Program-made: the position numbers and the translations under genes
Assembly (NCBI RefSeq): GCF_019279795.1
Contig: NC_056738.1
Coordinates: forward strand, 481,115,281-481,179,280
DNA length: 64,000 nucleotides
Origin: Protopterus annectens
Lineage: Eukaryota; Chordata; Ceratodontiformes; Protopteridae
Direction of reading: 5' to 3'
Notes under the pieces: generated by a model
Databases searched by the model: none
Seen by the model: only the letters and a program-made list of their open reading frames with translations
Told to the model about the DNA's origin: nothing
Part shown: positions 22,240 to 33,785 of the stretch, one piece after another
Layout: every line of letters starts with the position of its first letter
Position numbering within the stretch: position 1 is the stretch's first letter

Positions 22240-25138
22240 TGTTAAGCCAGGGATGAATTTTTAGTTACCCATCTATTCATCCAAAGTACACTGGAATACA
22301 TTAAGAGAAGTACTTTACTTTATGTGGAGTGGAAGGTAGTTCCATAGAAGGGGTACTGTTTGCTATACATATTTATCCCTCTAGCATGTTCTATTAATTT
22401 TGCAAAAGAAATTGGTGTATCTTGAGTGGGTGTTTATGATATGATTGGACTTGTGAATGTGCAATAGGCCTGACAGAATTGCATCAGCTGAGACTCTCTA
22501 TGCAAAGCAGAGGTCGCGTCTCAATAACCTCTATGATACCAAGAAGAGACAAAGCTTCAAGTCAGTTTTCCTGATTTAGGCCATTGATTTTTAAGAAAGC
22601 ATTGTGGTTGTTCTAGTTTTGACAATGTTTTGGACAGGAACATACCAAAGGGGCATTATACCCAGTGACTGGTCTAATGAGTGTCAAGTACAGGGACACA
22701 ATTACGGCCCTGGATCTGGATGTCATACCTTTAGTTATAAGCTGTGCAATGAAAAAGGACTTTCTTACAATGATGGATACATGATCAAAGAAAATTCATT
22801 GTTGACAGGATTCCAGAGATCTTTTCAGGGAGGCATTGTCAATGTGATAGCTACAAGTAGAGTTATGATTACCAAACGATATGATTATTCATTTCATGGC
22901 ATTTAGTTTTAGTCTATGGTTTTGACACTAGCAATTTGTTTGGGACAAGCCCTTTTGTAGAATCATAGTGCCCTCTGGAAAGTTTACAATGATACCAAAC
23001 CCTTAACATCAGCTTTGACCTCTGAGAAGTAAATGCCAAAGAGGAGTGACCCAATGACTGAACCCTAGGGGCACCCTACTAGTGACAGGTCTTTTTGAAA
23101 AGTTGGAGCTGCCAACCCTTACCTCCTCACTACTTTCTGTGAGCCACTTTGCTCTCTCCAGTGAGTTACATGTGAATTACCATTTTGCTGGGAGAATGTG
23201 GTGTTGAACACCTTTCCAAGGTCCAGATATGCAGTGTGCAATGAGTTACCCTCGTCCATTGCCCCAGTGACTTTTTTGAAGATATCATCCAGATTAAGTA
23301 GGCATAACCTGCCTTTGACAAATTCAAAGTGGGATAAGTCAAATGTCTGTAGGTCACCTGTATCCCTATTTATAATTTCCATAGTGATCTTGTCCATAGC
23401 CTTACTGATTAGACTGGTCAGGCTTATGGGTCTATAAGGTCTATAATTACCCAAGTCTGTTGAAGCTCAACTTTTGCACAAGAGAGTGACTGTTGCCATC
23501 TTCCATTCATCCAGCACAAAGCCTGCTTTTTAGGCCAAAACTGAATAGTCTCTATAAGGGTCTAACAAGCCATGTTTCAGGCTAACCACTAGGCAGCATG
23601 GTATGTTATTCAGCCCCACACATGTAGTGCTCTTGGCATTAGATATTACCTTGAGAACTTGTTTTGGGGAAATTTGGGGTGGGTAGATGTGGGTATTCAT
23701 TTTGAGAATATTAGAGGGGAGAGCTGAATTTGTCCACTGGTAGATTTGCTATGTCATCTGGGTCCAAATAAGTGATATCATTTACTATTAGCTCTGCACA
23801 GTGATGGGCATTGTTACTGAGATATCTAATACAGTTAAAGAAAGCTTTGTTCTAATCTTTTGCCTCGTTGGCTATTTTACCTCATAACTGGCTTTGGTTG
23901 ATTTGATCAGGCTCCTTTTTTTAGTTTAGCAAGAGTGGTTTTGTCTTCTTGAGAATTAGATTTATTTTGCATGCAATGAGCTTTCTTTTTCTTTTATTAT
24001 AAAGATTGTTTCTATTAGTTTTTTTTAAATTTGGGATTGTATTTGTTTCCATATTTGTTTCCGAAAAGAGACTGCGGTGATGGTGCTGTGGTAGCGTTGT
24101 CGCCTCACAGTAAGACGTTGTCCTGTTTGATTCTCAGCTAGAGCATCTTCTGTGTGGAGACATGCGTGAATGGGTGTACCTTCTTTGAAGGTTGTGCATC
24201 AGAGCTGGCAACTCGGCATGTAAAAATCTACTGCCAATCATTAGCGGACCAGAGTTCCGCTGTGGCAACCCCTAACCGGGAAAAGCCGAAAGACACAACA
24301 ACATTTGTTTCCGAAAAGGACAGCTACATATTTGCAGTACTTACGTGTGCATATAATTTGGCAATAAAGGATTGCACATAAGCAGTGGCATCATTGAAGT
24401 TGAAGGGGCTTTTGAATTTAGCCAAGATATCAATCAGTTTTAGTAGATTAGCATGTGCATATTCTTTGAAAACTGAGAAATTAGAGGATGCTTCAGGCTT
24501 CAGTCTTAAGGTGAGTGTGACTTTCTTGTTGCCTGGTTGACCAAGAAGCAGGTTAGAATTGATAAGGAGCAGAGCTGCCCCACATTGGGAAGGATCAAAT
24601 CCAGGATTTTATTACCCCTGATTGGAATGGGGACTAACTGATCCAGAGAGTTTGTATTGCTGAAGTCCAGAAATCTTTGTGCATACATGTATGAGGATCT
24701 GTAAGACTCGCATCTTATGGATGGATACTTGAAGTCTCATAGGAGAATGATGCTTGGCTGAATACATAGGGACTTTTTACTGGTTAGGTAGGAGTATGTG
24801 CTGAGGGGAACATACAGGGGGTCTTGTAGTTTGCTATGATGTGATAAGGGGTTTTGTTTATAGTAAGCTGGACATGGAGGAGTTGCAGGTTATTATCTTG
24901 TCTAACAAGTCTAGCAATTAGACGTTTTTCTATGAATATAGAGACGCCTCCACCTTTAGTGCCTTTGTCTAATGTGGTAATCCTATACAAGTAATACACA
25001 CTGAAGATGTGCACTGATGGAGTGCTTTCACTGGTTTGGAACCAGGTCTCTCTGACAATGCATCTATTGACATTTTGCAGGGTAAATGCTTGTACGGAGT
25101 AGAGTTTTTTGTTAAGGCTCCTAGCATTAAGCAGCAAT
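22240..25138 (-). mobile_element. CR1/Rex1-like LINE copy A, 3' part
   Basis: The 3' UTR near 22,246 (AGCCAGGGATGAATTTTTAG) matches 32,122 (AGACCAGGGGTGAATTTCTG). The RT is seen on the minus strand at 23,119-23,454 (NYRPYRPISLTSLISKAMDK, HFEFVKGRLCLLNLDD, motif A AYLDLGKVF). The endonuclease N-terminus is at 24,784-25,137 (LLNARSLNKKL, RETWFQTS, KGGGVSIFIEKR). Stops and frameshifts are common. A complete SINE sits inside it at 24,069-24,302, and an L2-like LINE splits it from its ORF1 part at 27,521-28,560. Confidence 0.85.
24053..24318 (+). mobile_element. Complete tRNA-derived SINE with 16-bp target duplication
   Basis: ATTTGTTTCCGAAAAG at 24,053-24,068 is repeated at 24,303-24,318, so the SINE body is 24,069-24,302. 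The head carries a pol III A-box-like GGTGCTGTGGTAGCG (about 24,081) and a B-box-like GTTTGATTCTC (24,125-24,135), as in tRNA-derived SINEs. The body contains CTTCTGTGTGGAGACATGCG. The tail is CCCTAACCGGGAAAAGCCGA followed by AGACACAACAAC. It is inserted in the CR1/Rex1-like LINE copy A. The perfect target duplication suggests a fairly young insertion. Confidence 0.9.
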
Positions 25139-27520
25139 ACCTTAATTTTATTTATTTATTTTTATTTATTTTTTTTATTTTACATTTGTTGACCGGGCTA
25201 GTCTAACTGGATATAGGTCCATTTTCAGTAGAGGCCTAGGGAGATAAGCTCCATGACACACATGATAATAAAATTGCAAGACAATACAAAATAACTTCAG
25301 ATGTGTATACAAGTACAACTTGGGATAATACAGAAATAATACAGAGAGGACAGAAGTCAATACAATATGAAATGCATTCAATACAATGTAAAATTCAAAA
25401 TAGCAAGTAGGTACATTACTTAATGTAGAAAAAAAGGGGAGGTATACAGGCTAATTCCATATACAAGTACAGTACAATAAAAGAGGCAGATTGATGTTCA
25501 GTAATAGTAAAAAAAAATGAGTTTAGTAATAATTTTTTTTTTAGACAAATAAGTATTCAGAGGGATGGAAATAATGAAATACAGAGTGAGAAAGGTAAGG
25601 TATAGGATATGCTGACTGTATTTGGGTAGAGTAGAGAATTAGTCAGGTTTAGTACAGGGGCATAACCAGTGTGTTTTGAGGAAAAGTTTCAGTCTGTTTT
25701 TAAAGAGTGATGTAGAGGAAAGTGAGGAAAGTTCACTGGGAAGGAGATTCCAAAATCTTTCCACACTGTTAGAGAAGAGAGAATCCCCAGCCCTGTTGTT
25801 AGATTTAGATGTGTTAATTAGAAGTTTTTGAGATGAATGTAAGGACTTCAGATTATGGTAGGGGGTGAATGATGGTGGATAGAGTAGGAGTATTGAAAGG
25901 TTGGTAATGAGTCTTGTGGGCAATGATTAGTTGGTGGTATTTGAGCAGATTCTGTAGTTCCAACCAATGATGTTGCATTAAATTAAGGCAATGGTGAGTT
26001 CTAAATGGGTTACCAGTAGCAAATCTGGCTATGTTATTGTATGAGATTTCCAATGTATTGAGGTTATTCTTAGATAGATAAGTGAAAATGTTTGAGGCAT
26101 ACAGGAGTGTAGAGATTAGATGAATGTGTGCAATAGTAGTCCTAACTGTAGGTGACAGGAAAGGTTTAATTCTGTAGACAGAGCCAAGTTTTTTTGTTGA
26201 CAGATTTAATAGTGTTGTTGATATGTATGTCAAAGATAAGGTTGTTGTCAATGTTAATACCAAGTAGCTTGGTAGTTAGGTCAGGTGATATAATGCTACC
26301 ATTAGTGGATGTAACAGCAAAATCTATGGGAGAGGACTTATGATTAGGATTGAAAAGCAGGAGTTTATTTTTTGGGGGTTTAATAGAAGGAAACAGTGTT
26401 AAATACATTTTGGGTAAGGGAGTGAAGTTCAGAGGTGGTTGTGGCTGAGCATATAAATGTGGAGTCATCTGCATATTGTATGCAAGTAGCATGGGGAATT
26501 GCTAGATGAAGGTCATTGATGAATATGAAGAAAAGGAGAGGTCCTAATATGGATCGCCAAGGTACACCGAGGTTAACTGGTAGGTGGTTAGATAGAGTGT
26601 TTTGCCAGAGTACAGCATGTTGTCTTTGATCTAAGTAGGATAGGAACCATTTGATAGAGAGTGCATCTAAGGTCAGGGATTTGAGGATATCTGTCAGAAT
26701 TTGATGACTGACCATGTCAAATGCTTTTGACAGATCAATAAATAGTGCCGAGGAAAGCATATTACAGTTACAGTTTTTGTTAATACAATCTGTAAAGGAA
26801 GGGAGAGCAGTGGTAGTGCTATGGGAGGGTCTGAAACCATGTTGACAGTTAGAGAGCAAGTTATTATGGATTAGGTGGTCTAGCAATTGCCTATGGATGC
26901 ATTTTTCCATGATCTTGGCCAAAGGAGAAAGAAGGGCTATGGGACGGTAGTTGGAGAATTCGGTGGAGTTTCCACCTTTGTGAGGGGGGGGGTAATATAG
27001 GAGACTTTCCAGATATTAGGGACGTGACCTTCACTAATACTTCTATTGATCAGAATGGAGATGGGGTAAGCAATTGACTTGGCAGATTTCTGTAGATATT
27101 CAGCAGGTAGTTGGTCTGCTGAAGGAGAGCCTGGTTTCAGTTTTTGGATTAGGGCAAGATTATGGGTTGTTGGGACTGGTTGGAAAATGACTGGAGGGGG
27201 GTGTGACTTTGTTTTAGGTAGGTAAAGTAAAAGTATTAGGTGATAGCTGACTGGCTAGTGTTTGGATAGCATCAGTGAAAAAGGTATTGAAGGCATTGGC
27301 AGTATGCATGGGATTTTGATGGTCAGTGTTTAGTGGGTTCGGTAAACTGGATTGACCTGGATGTAGTAAATGGTTGATGCATGCGTAGAATATTTGTAGG
27401 TTATTATGGTTTGCCTTTTGAAATTGAAGGTAGAAGTTTCTTTTATCAGATAGTATAGCTTTCTTAGTGTTATTTCTTAGTTGTTTGAAATGTTGTTGGT
27501 CTGCAGGATTTCTGGTCATT
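25139..27520 (-). mobile_element. L2-like LINE nested in LINE copy A
   Basis: 3' end at 25,145-25,260 with (TTTA)n, TTTTACATTTGTTGACCGGG and GAGGCCTAGGGAGATAAGCT. Minus-strand frames at 25,639-25,923, 25,853-26,263, 26,166-26,492 and 26,380-26,922 cover most of the RT and C-terminus: LFIDLSKAFDMVSHQIL (motif A), GVPWRSILGPLLFFIFINDL (motif B, Q changed to W), IQYADDSTF (motif C). 27,214-27,519 is the linker upstream of RT. Only a few frameshifts separate the pieces. The 5' end is truncated before the endonuclease. It lies between ORF1 and endonuclease of the host LINE. Confidence 0.9.
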
Positions 27521-28560
27521 ATAATGTTGTCTGGACTGTCTTTAGTTATGTTAGAAGCTTTAGAAGACTGGCATTGACTAAAAATGGCACTATGAGGGTG
27601 GACAGGGTTTCATCCAATATACGGAAACCTTGGTGGGAGTGCAGGCCATCCCATGCAAAGTAGTTACCACTGGCACTGTCTACCATCTCCTTCAAGACTG
27701 ATATACGTCCCTTTGAATGACACCAGATGTTAAGCCAATTGTTGAAAGCAGTTATTTTTATGTTTGTACTATGGCATCATTCTTGTTCATGGTAGACTAC
27801 TGCTCAAGGCTAGGTTCATACCTGCCTCAGACACACATTCTAAGAGCCCCATTATACCTCTCTTCCTATAGTCCAGGAAGGTATGTCTCAAGTCATTTAC
27901 ACCCACATGTACAATGGCTGTGTCATATGTATACTCATGGTATAAGGACTTGAGTACTCATATGATGTGGTGAATCCCGGTGCCTGATATACATCTGACT
28001 GTGACCCTGTCCTTACACAGCTTGGTGAGTGGCACATCTCAGTGTCTCTCAATGGAGTCATCTATAACTAGAATATTGGATTGTGCAGTTGTTTGCGGTA
28101 TGGACTTTGGACTTCAGATAATGTGACTCTGGATGTAAGTTTCATTGTGGGTGCTGCCTGTGTTATGTGTGTTTGAGGTTGCTAAGGGTACTTGTTTTTA
28201 GGTTACATTTAGAAGCTCTTTGTAGTTTAGGTAAGCTACTTTTAAGAGTCTCAGTATATATAAGTCCATGTTTTTGGTCTGAGCTTTGTGTGGTTCACTC
28301 ATTTAATGTGATGCTGTATGGTACTGACAACTGTGTGACAGCTTTGTCTCCACTGACATTATATAACTACATCTCACACACAATGTGTCAGTTTGTTTAA
28401 GTGGTAGGTAGTTGTCAGTAAATATGAAACAATTAATATATTGTCTCAGGATGCCCTTTTTAGCCAGGCTAACCACAGAGATTGTTGGGAAGTGTAAATC
28501 CAAGGTGTCAGATGCTAATTAAAGAGGGCTGCAGGGGGAGTACTGCCTAACAGGTCTGAA
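27521..28560 (-). mobile_element. CR1/Rex1-like LINE copy A, ORF1 part
   Basis: A minus-strand frame at 28,303-28,503 (GILRQYINCFIFTDNYLPLK, then TLCVRCSY) matches the ORF1 start of the copies at 9,260 and 39,161-39,445. Near 27,590-27,660 the minus strand gives WDGLHSHQGFRIL, the C-terminal esterase-like DGLHL..G.RIL motif. The element continues on the other side of the nested L2-like LINE at 25,138. Confidence 0.8.
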
Positions 28561-29400
28561 GTTGATTTACTGGAGTACTATCTGTCTAAAATGAACAATC
28601 TAAGACTTAACATGAAGAGCAACACCCATTTTCATGCAAACCAAAGGTCTTTGGGCAACTACTGACTATTAAGCACACTAAGAATTTGTGGAAAAGTAGA
28701 TAGAGAATTTTAAGATTCTAAGCGCCTGAATCTATAAAGTGCCTGGTTAAATTAAACTGTACAATGAGCAGTCAGATTACAATAAATACCAACAATGTGG
28801 AAAACCATAGACCAAATATTAATAATAGATTAGAAGTACTTTGGTAAAAGATATGGTAAATTTGTTTCAGATCTGTATCATCAATGCACCTCAGACTTTT
28901 GGTCAATATCTGGGGCTATCATAATAAGGATATCCTTAGGCTACAAATTCAGGTAGAAAGACTTTTAATAGCTAATTATATTAACTGTCCATGATGATAA
29001 CTTTTCATCTGAATTCTTGATACTAATCTCACTCAGTTCCTTGTTGTTGTTATTCTGTTTTTTTATCGTTTGTATGTTCTTGTTTTTTATCCATAATTAA
29101 GCATTTTATCAACTGTAATGTTAATTATTTTTTGTGACAGAGCAAGATGCAGAGGACAGGAAGAAATGGAAACAGATGATCTGCTGTGGAAACCCCTAAC
29201 GGGAACAGCCGAAAGATGATGATGATGAATGCTAATTAATTTTTATCTTTAGAATGTTGCTGTTTTATCTATCATCTGGTGTGTGTATATGTATTAATTG
29301 TGTTTGTTGTACTTGTTATACAGTTTGTTAGATACTCATTACTGTCTTTTTCTTAACTATATCAATATTATTGATTCATGGGCTGGTTATCTGTTTTGGC
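28561..29400. other. No gene recognised; short SINE tail
   Basis: AT-rich. At about 29,183-29,226 there is a fragment (GCTGTGGAAACCCCTAACGG then GCCGAAAGATGATGATGAT) related to the SINE tail, with a (GAT)n instead of an ACA tail. AGATTACAATAAATACCAAC near 28,779 recurs near 31,015 and, less exactly, 31,739. Confidence 0.5.
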
Positions 29401-29404
29401 AAAA

Positions 29405-29689
29405 ACAAAAGTTTACAATGTATACCAAAAGTAACTGCACAGCTATCACAGTAACTCAGTAAGAGTACAAAATGTACTTGTCCTAGGTGAGCTCTGAACA
29501 AAAGAGCACAAGGCTGCACCAACCGGCAACTTATAACAGCAAAGAAAATGCAAAAAAATATTCAAACAAGCCCACTGGACAATAGCAAAATAGCACACTT
29601 AAAGGTTCTACAACAATCAGAGGCTTAGAAATGCATAGGTTCTTTCTCTTCTGTCACGAAAGTTAAATCAAAGCAATTCTCATTCAGCT
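29405..29689 (+). repeat. Dispersed repeat, copy 1 (split by the solo LTR)
   Basis: Matches 31,411-31,760: AACTCAGTAAGAGTACAAA/AACACAGTAAGAATATAAA, GCAACTTATAACAGCA/GCAACATATAACAGCA, TTCTACAACAATCAGAGGC in both. Copy 1 is continued after the LTR by TTACAATAAATACC at about 31,019. Non-coding; family unknown. Confidence 0.7.
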
Positions 29690-31013
29690 TGTGAAGATTT
29701 GTGAAGCTAGATGAAGGCTGCCAGCCTAGCCAGATAGAATTTTATAGATAAGTCTGTCATTTGTAAATATTAATGTAAGGCACAGGCTTGTTGTCTTAAA
29801 TGGAAAAAAAATGCTGTTAGATGTGGAAATGAAAAAAATGAAACAACAGTGCTCTCTGCTGACCATGTAAAATATGTTGTGAGCCTTTGATCTAAACTTG
29901 GTGCCGGAGAGTCTAGATGAAGACATTCTTTCTACTGTTTTAACAAAGAGTTAAATTGCTAGATTTAAACATGCAAATGTATTTTTTATTGCTCTGCATC
30001 CTGACCAGCTGCAAGATAATACAAGGAGATGTCAAAAATGTAAATGTAGTTTCTGTTAGCCTGGAAACCCAGGGAAGTGTGAAGAATGAGGTAATGGGAA
30101 CCATGAATGTGATTTTAAAACCAGAGAGAATCAGAGAGCATTAAGCATTTTTGTCTTGACCATCCAACTCATCAGCACTCTGCCTGTTTCTACATGTAAG
30201 TTTATCTTAGACTTGTGTTTTCTCTTAGAAATAACTAGAAACTGGAAAGATAAGACTAAGTGTTTTTCTGTGATGTCACAACTGTACTACTGAATTATTT
30301 TAAGTATTTATCTGTGATCTCTGAACTCTTGACTAGCACTGTGTAGTAAGAAGTATTGTCTTGTGTTTTTATTATTTATTATTAAATATTTTAAAACCTT
30401 TCAACTGTGGCTGTTTGTGTAGAGATAAGTTAAGCTCTAAGAGTACATTGCATATTTATAGTGATCCTGTACCAAGTCCCTCTCATAAGCCTTGACTGTT
30501 TAGTCACACTTACCAATTGGATAATAATATTGCACAGTAATAATTGGACACCCTTGTAAGGCCTTTGAGTAGCTGATAAATATTAGCTGTGTGGTGGCAG
30601 TGATTTCTACTGTATAGTCTGGGTAAAAGGGGCACAGCTGGAGAACCTGTGCCAGCCTTCCCCAGGAGTGTCTGTGTGGTTGTATAAACTCTTATATCAA
30701 ATTGTGTGTGTGTCAGCTACTTGGAGAGGGACATGAAGCACTGGTTAGACAGAAAGGGTGCTGGAGATTTTAGCTTGCCCAGCTGGCTGAGATCTGGACC
30801 TTATAGCTGTGCCAGTGGGGAGTCTTATTAGGGACCTGGAGAGCAATGGAGAGACCAGCTCCGGACTGACTGTGATCTCTGTGTGCTCTTAAGGGAAATT
30901 GCACTTTACTGTGTGTACTTGTTATCCTTTCTTCCTATATGAGATGCCCCTCTCTGGTGTTAGTGCTGAGGATTGAGGCTCCTTGATTGCTGAGCCAGGG
31001 CACATGCATCACA
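29690..31013 (-). mobile_element. Solo LTR-like element, 1.32 kb
   Basis: Flanked by a 5-bp direct repeat CAGCT (29,685-29,689 and 31,014-31,018); ends are TGTGAAG..ATCACA. It is the inverted copy of the element at 41,326-42,706 over its whole length. Read on the minus strand it has a TATAAAT box and an AATAAA-type signal about 80 bases later, in a U3-R-U5 layout. No internal coding region adjoins it. 5-bp duplication and TG..CA ends fit Gypsy/ERV-type LTRs; the exact family is unknown. The divergence from its sister copy suggests moderate age. Confidence 0.75.
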
Positions 31014-31019
31014 CAGCTT

Positions 31020-31410
31020 ACAATAAATACCAACAAATATATGTATATATGCATGTGTTTATCCAAATACATGGCATCACTACTTTCACATCTATAGCTG
31101 ACTGTAATACATTATTGCCACTTCTGCCACTACTTTTCCTCTCATGTTTGATCCTACACATTAACACAGTTTACTCTTGCATATAGTTAAGGATTTTTCT
31201 ATGTAATTAATGGAATGACATTGTCCTATGTTTCAACTTTTTTATTTTTGTATGTATCAACATTGTTCTATTACTTATGAATGTGTTACTGTGGAGTTTA
31301 TGTATGTAATACCGTGGAGCTTTTCTCCCCGGGTCTCCACAGAAAATGGGCTCTTCCTAGGCCCAGTGGACTTTCCTGGTCAACAAATCCAATCAATCAA
31401 TAAATAAACA
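31020..31410 (+). mobile_element. L2-like LINE, 3' end fragment
   Basis: 31,312-31,410 reads CGTGGAGCTTTTCTCCCCGG, then GACTTTCCTGGTCAACAAAT and a CAATCAATCAATAAATAAAC tail, the plus-strand version of the family 3' end. The frame at 30,983-31,186 is not clearly part of it. The 5' edge is approximate. Confidence 0.7.
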
Positions 31411-31760
31411 ATAAGTGCAACACTTTCACAGAAACACAGTAAGAATATAAAGTGTACTTATGGCAGGTATTTTAAGGCACGTATTTTGTGAATCCAGTGT
31501 AAAATAGTCCCAGTCAGTAGCATGTTTGCCTAACATTGAGCAGCTCTGAGCGGATGAGCACAAAGCAATGCAAACCCAGGCAACATATAACAGCACAGAA
31601 AAAGGGAAAAATATTCAAATGAACCCACAGGCTAATAGTAAAGCAGCACACTTCAGGATTCTACAACAATCAGAGGCCTAGAAATGGCTAGCTTCTTTCT
31701 CTGTTTTCACTTGAGTTAAACTAATGCAATTTCCACTCGGATTATAATAAATACTGAAAA
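31411..31760 (+). repeat. Dispersed repeat, copy 2
   Basis: Unbroken relative of 29,405-29,689; ends with GGATTATAATAAATAC near 31,739. A weaker relative may exist near 39,660-39,720. Confidence 0.65.
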
Positions 31761-32109
31761 TAGGTGTAGTGCTAACTCTTAATGGTCCACTACCTTTAAA
31801 TCTATCATGATACACCTCCTGGTTTAACCACCAATACATCTTATTATCCCATTTTTCTTAATAAGAATGGCTACCCTACATCATATGTCACAATATGTAA
31901 ACCATATTACATTTTTTTCACCATAATGTGTCAGACTAATTTCTTTTTAATTCTGAAACAAATTTGTTATTTAGTGGACATGTTCATAGGTGTACTCTGG
32001 ACTACAACCACTAGGGGCCCTTATAAGCCTAGCCATGCAACCCAAATGTAACCCATAAATATGATTTATGTAGGGGGTGATTTACTGACTGCCTCTGTCC
32101 ATCAGAGAC

Positions 32110-33480
32110 ATATGCGCCAGACCAGGGGTGAATTTCTGATTACCCATTCATTAGTCCACATTGCGCTTAAACAGGGATAGGGAGGAACTCTGCTTCAAAT
32201 GTTCCAGAGAATGGGAATTCTCTCAGAAACATACCTGTCTTTCCAACATGTCCTATTTATGTCGCAAGCAAAATATAGGTCTTAATTTTGTAGTTCTGAT
32301 GCTATTTGTTTGGAGACTGTGCAAAAGGTTCATCAAAACAGGGTCCAGTGAGGCCTTGTATACCAAGCAAAAGTTACTTTTCAGAAGTCTTATGATAGAG
32401 AGAAAAAGATATAGGACTTTGAGGTAATCAGCATAAGACATTGTGTTTAATCCCTGTATTCTTTTTGTAAGGAATCTTTGTGGATGTTCCAGTTGCTGCA
32501 TGTGTCTGGCCAGGTACATACCAAAGGGAGATTATACTCTATGATGGGTCTGAAGAGGGCCGACTACAATGGTATGATGACCTTTTTGGACCTATATGTC
32601 ATGCCCTTGCTTACAAGATGAGCAACATAGAAGGATTTTCTTACTAACTTGGGCACATGTTGGTCGAAGGCTATGTTACTATCTTCATGAGTGCCCAGAT
32701 CCCTGACTAATGAATAAATGTTTAGGGGTGTTTTATTGATGATGTAGTTATCTGAAGTAGCCGACCTCCCAAAAGGTACTATAATGCATTTCTTGGTATT
32801 GGGTTTTAAGCCATGGCTTTGGCACCAAGAAATTGTCTGTGTTAGACTTTCCTGAAGGGTATTCCCATCCCGGGGGGATTCAATGACTGCTCCCAGTTTG
32901 CAATCACCTGCAAATTTGGTTAGCCAGAGGCCTTTGACATTGGCTTTGACATCTGAAAAGTAGCTTCCAAAGAGGAGTTGGCCTAGTACAGAGCCCTGGG
33001 GGACTCCACTGGTGACTGGCCTCTTTGTGGTGGTGGCATCACTGATTCTAACCCCCAGGGTCCTATCAGTGAGCCAGCTAGCTATCAAGCATAAAGAGGT
33101 TTATACCTAGTTCCATAAGTGTGTTGACAATGCCTGAGTGGGGTATTGTATCAAATGATTTATTCAGAGCTAGGTAGGCGGTGTGCACCATTTTCTCCTC
33201 ATCCATTGCCTTAGTGGCTTTTTCAAAGAAGTCCACCAGATTCAGTATGCATGACCTTCCTTTGACAAAGCCAAAACTAGGATGGATCCAGTGTCTGGAA
33301 GTCTCTAAGTCCTTTTTGATAATTTCTATGATAATTATTTTCCATGGATTTGCAAATAAGTCTAGTCAACCTAATGGGTCTGTAGTTTCTAGAATCTGTT
33401 GAAGGTCCTCCATTACGAAGTGGGATGACTGTCAAATTCTCCATTCATGTGACACAAAGCCTGTTTTAAGACTACAGTTA
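32110..33480 (-). mobile_element. CR1/Rex1-like LINE copy B, RT and 3' end
   Basis: A 174-codon open minus-strand frame at 32,564-33,088 holds RT palm and thumb: WLTDRTLGVRI, VTSGVPQGSVLGQLLF (motif B), KFAGDCKLG (motif C, FADD changed to FAGD), SWCQSHGLKPNTKKC, then the VRDLGTHEDSNI region typical of CR1/Rex. Motif A lies near 33,160-33,190. The 3' UTR reaches about 32,115. The D-to-G change in motif C would remove a catalytic aspartate. Confidence 0.88.
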
Positions 33481-33514
33481 AATAATGACCCTAAGGCTTT
33501 GAGTCAATTGGCGT

Positions 33515-33785
33515 TGTGTTTAATTCCAGTATTCTTTTTGTAACGAATCTTTGTGGATGTTCCAGTTGCTGCATGTGTCTGATCAAGTACATACCAAAGA
33601 GGCATTATACTCTATGATGGGTCTGATGAGGGCTGAGTACAGTGGTATGATAACCTCTGTGGACCTAGATGCCATGCCCTTGCTTATAAGTTGAGCAACA
33701 TAGAAGGGTTTTCTTACTAACTTGGACACATGTTGGTTGAAGGCTAGGTTACTATATACATGAGTTCCCAGATCCCTGACTAATT
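33515..33785 (-). mobile_element. Second copy of the LINE RT 3' region (out of order)
   Basis: This segment is about 90% identical by eye to 32,440-32,710 (TATTCTTTTTGTAACGAATC / TATTCTTTTTGTAAGGAATC; CAGATCCCTGACTAAT in both). It lies upstream of the RT in element orientation, so it is either a second insertion fragment or a rearrangement of copy B. Confidence 0.75.

Noticed and set aside
22604-22906. 100-codon plus-strand frame
   Set aside because: Lies antisense to the 3' region of LINE copy A; motifs are on the minus strand.
29956-30144. 62-codon frame with a signal-peptide-like start inside the solo LTR
   Set aside because: It lies within a repeat present in inverted copy at 42,300-42,450, where the frame is not kept; likely chance.
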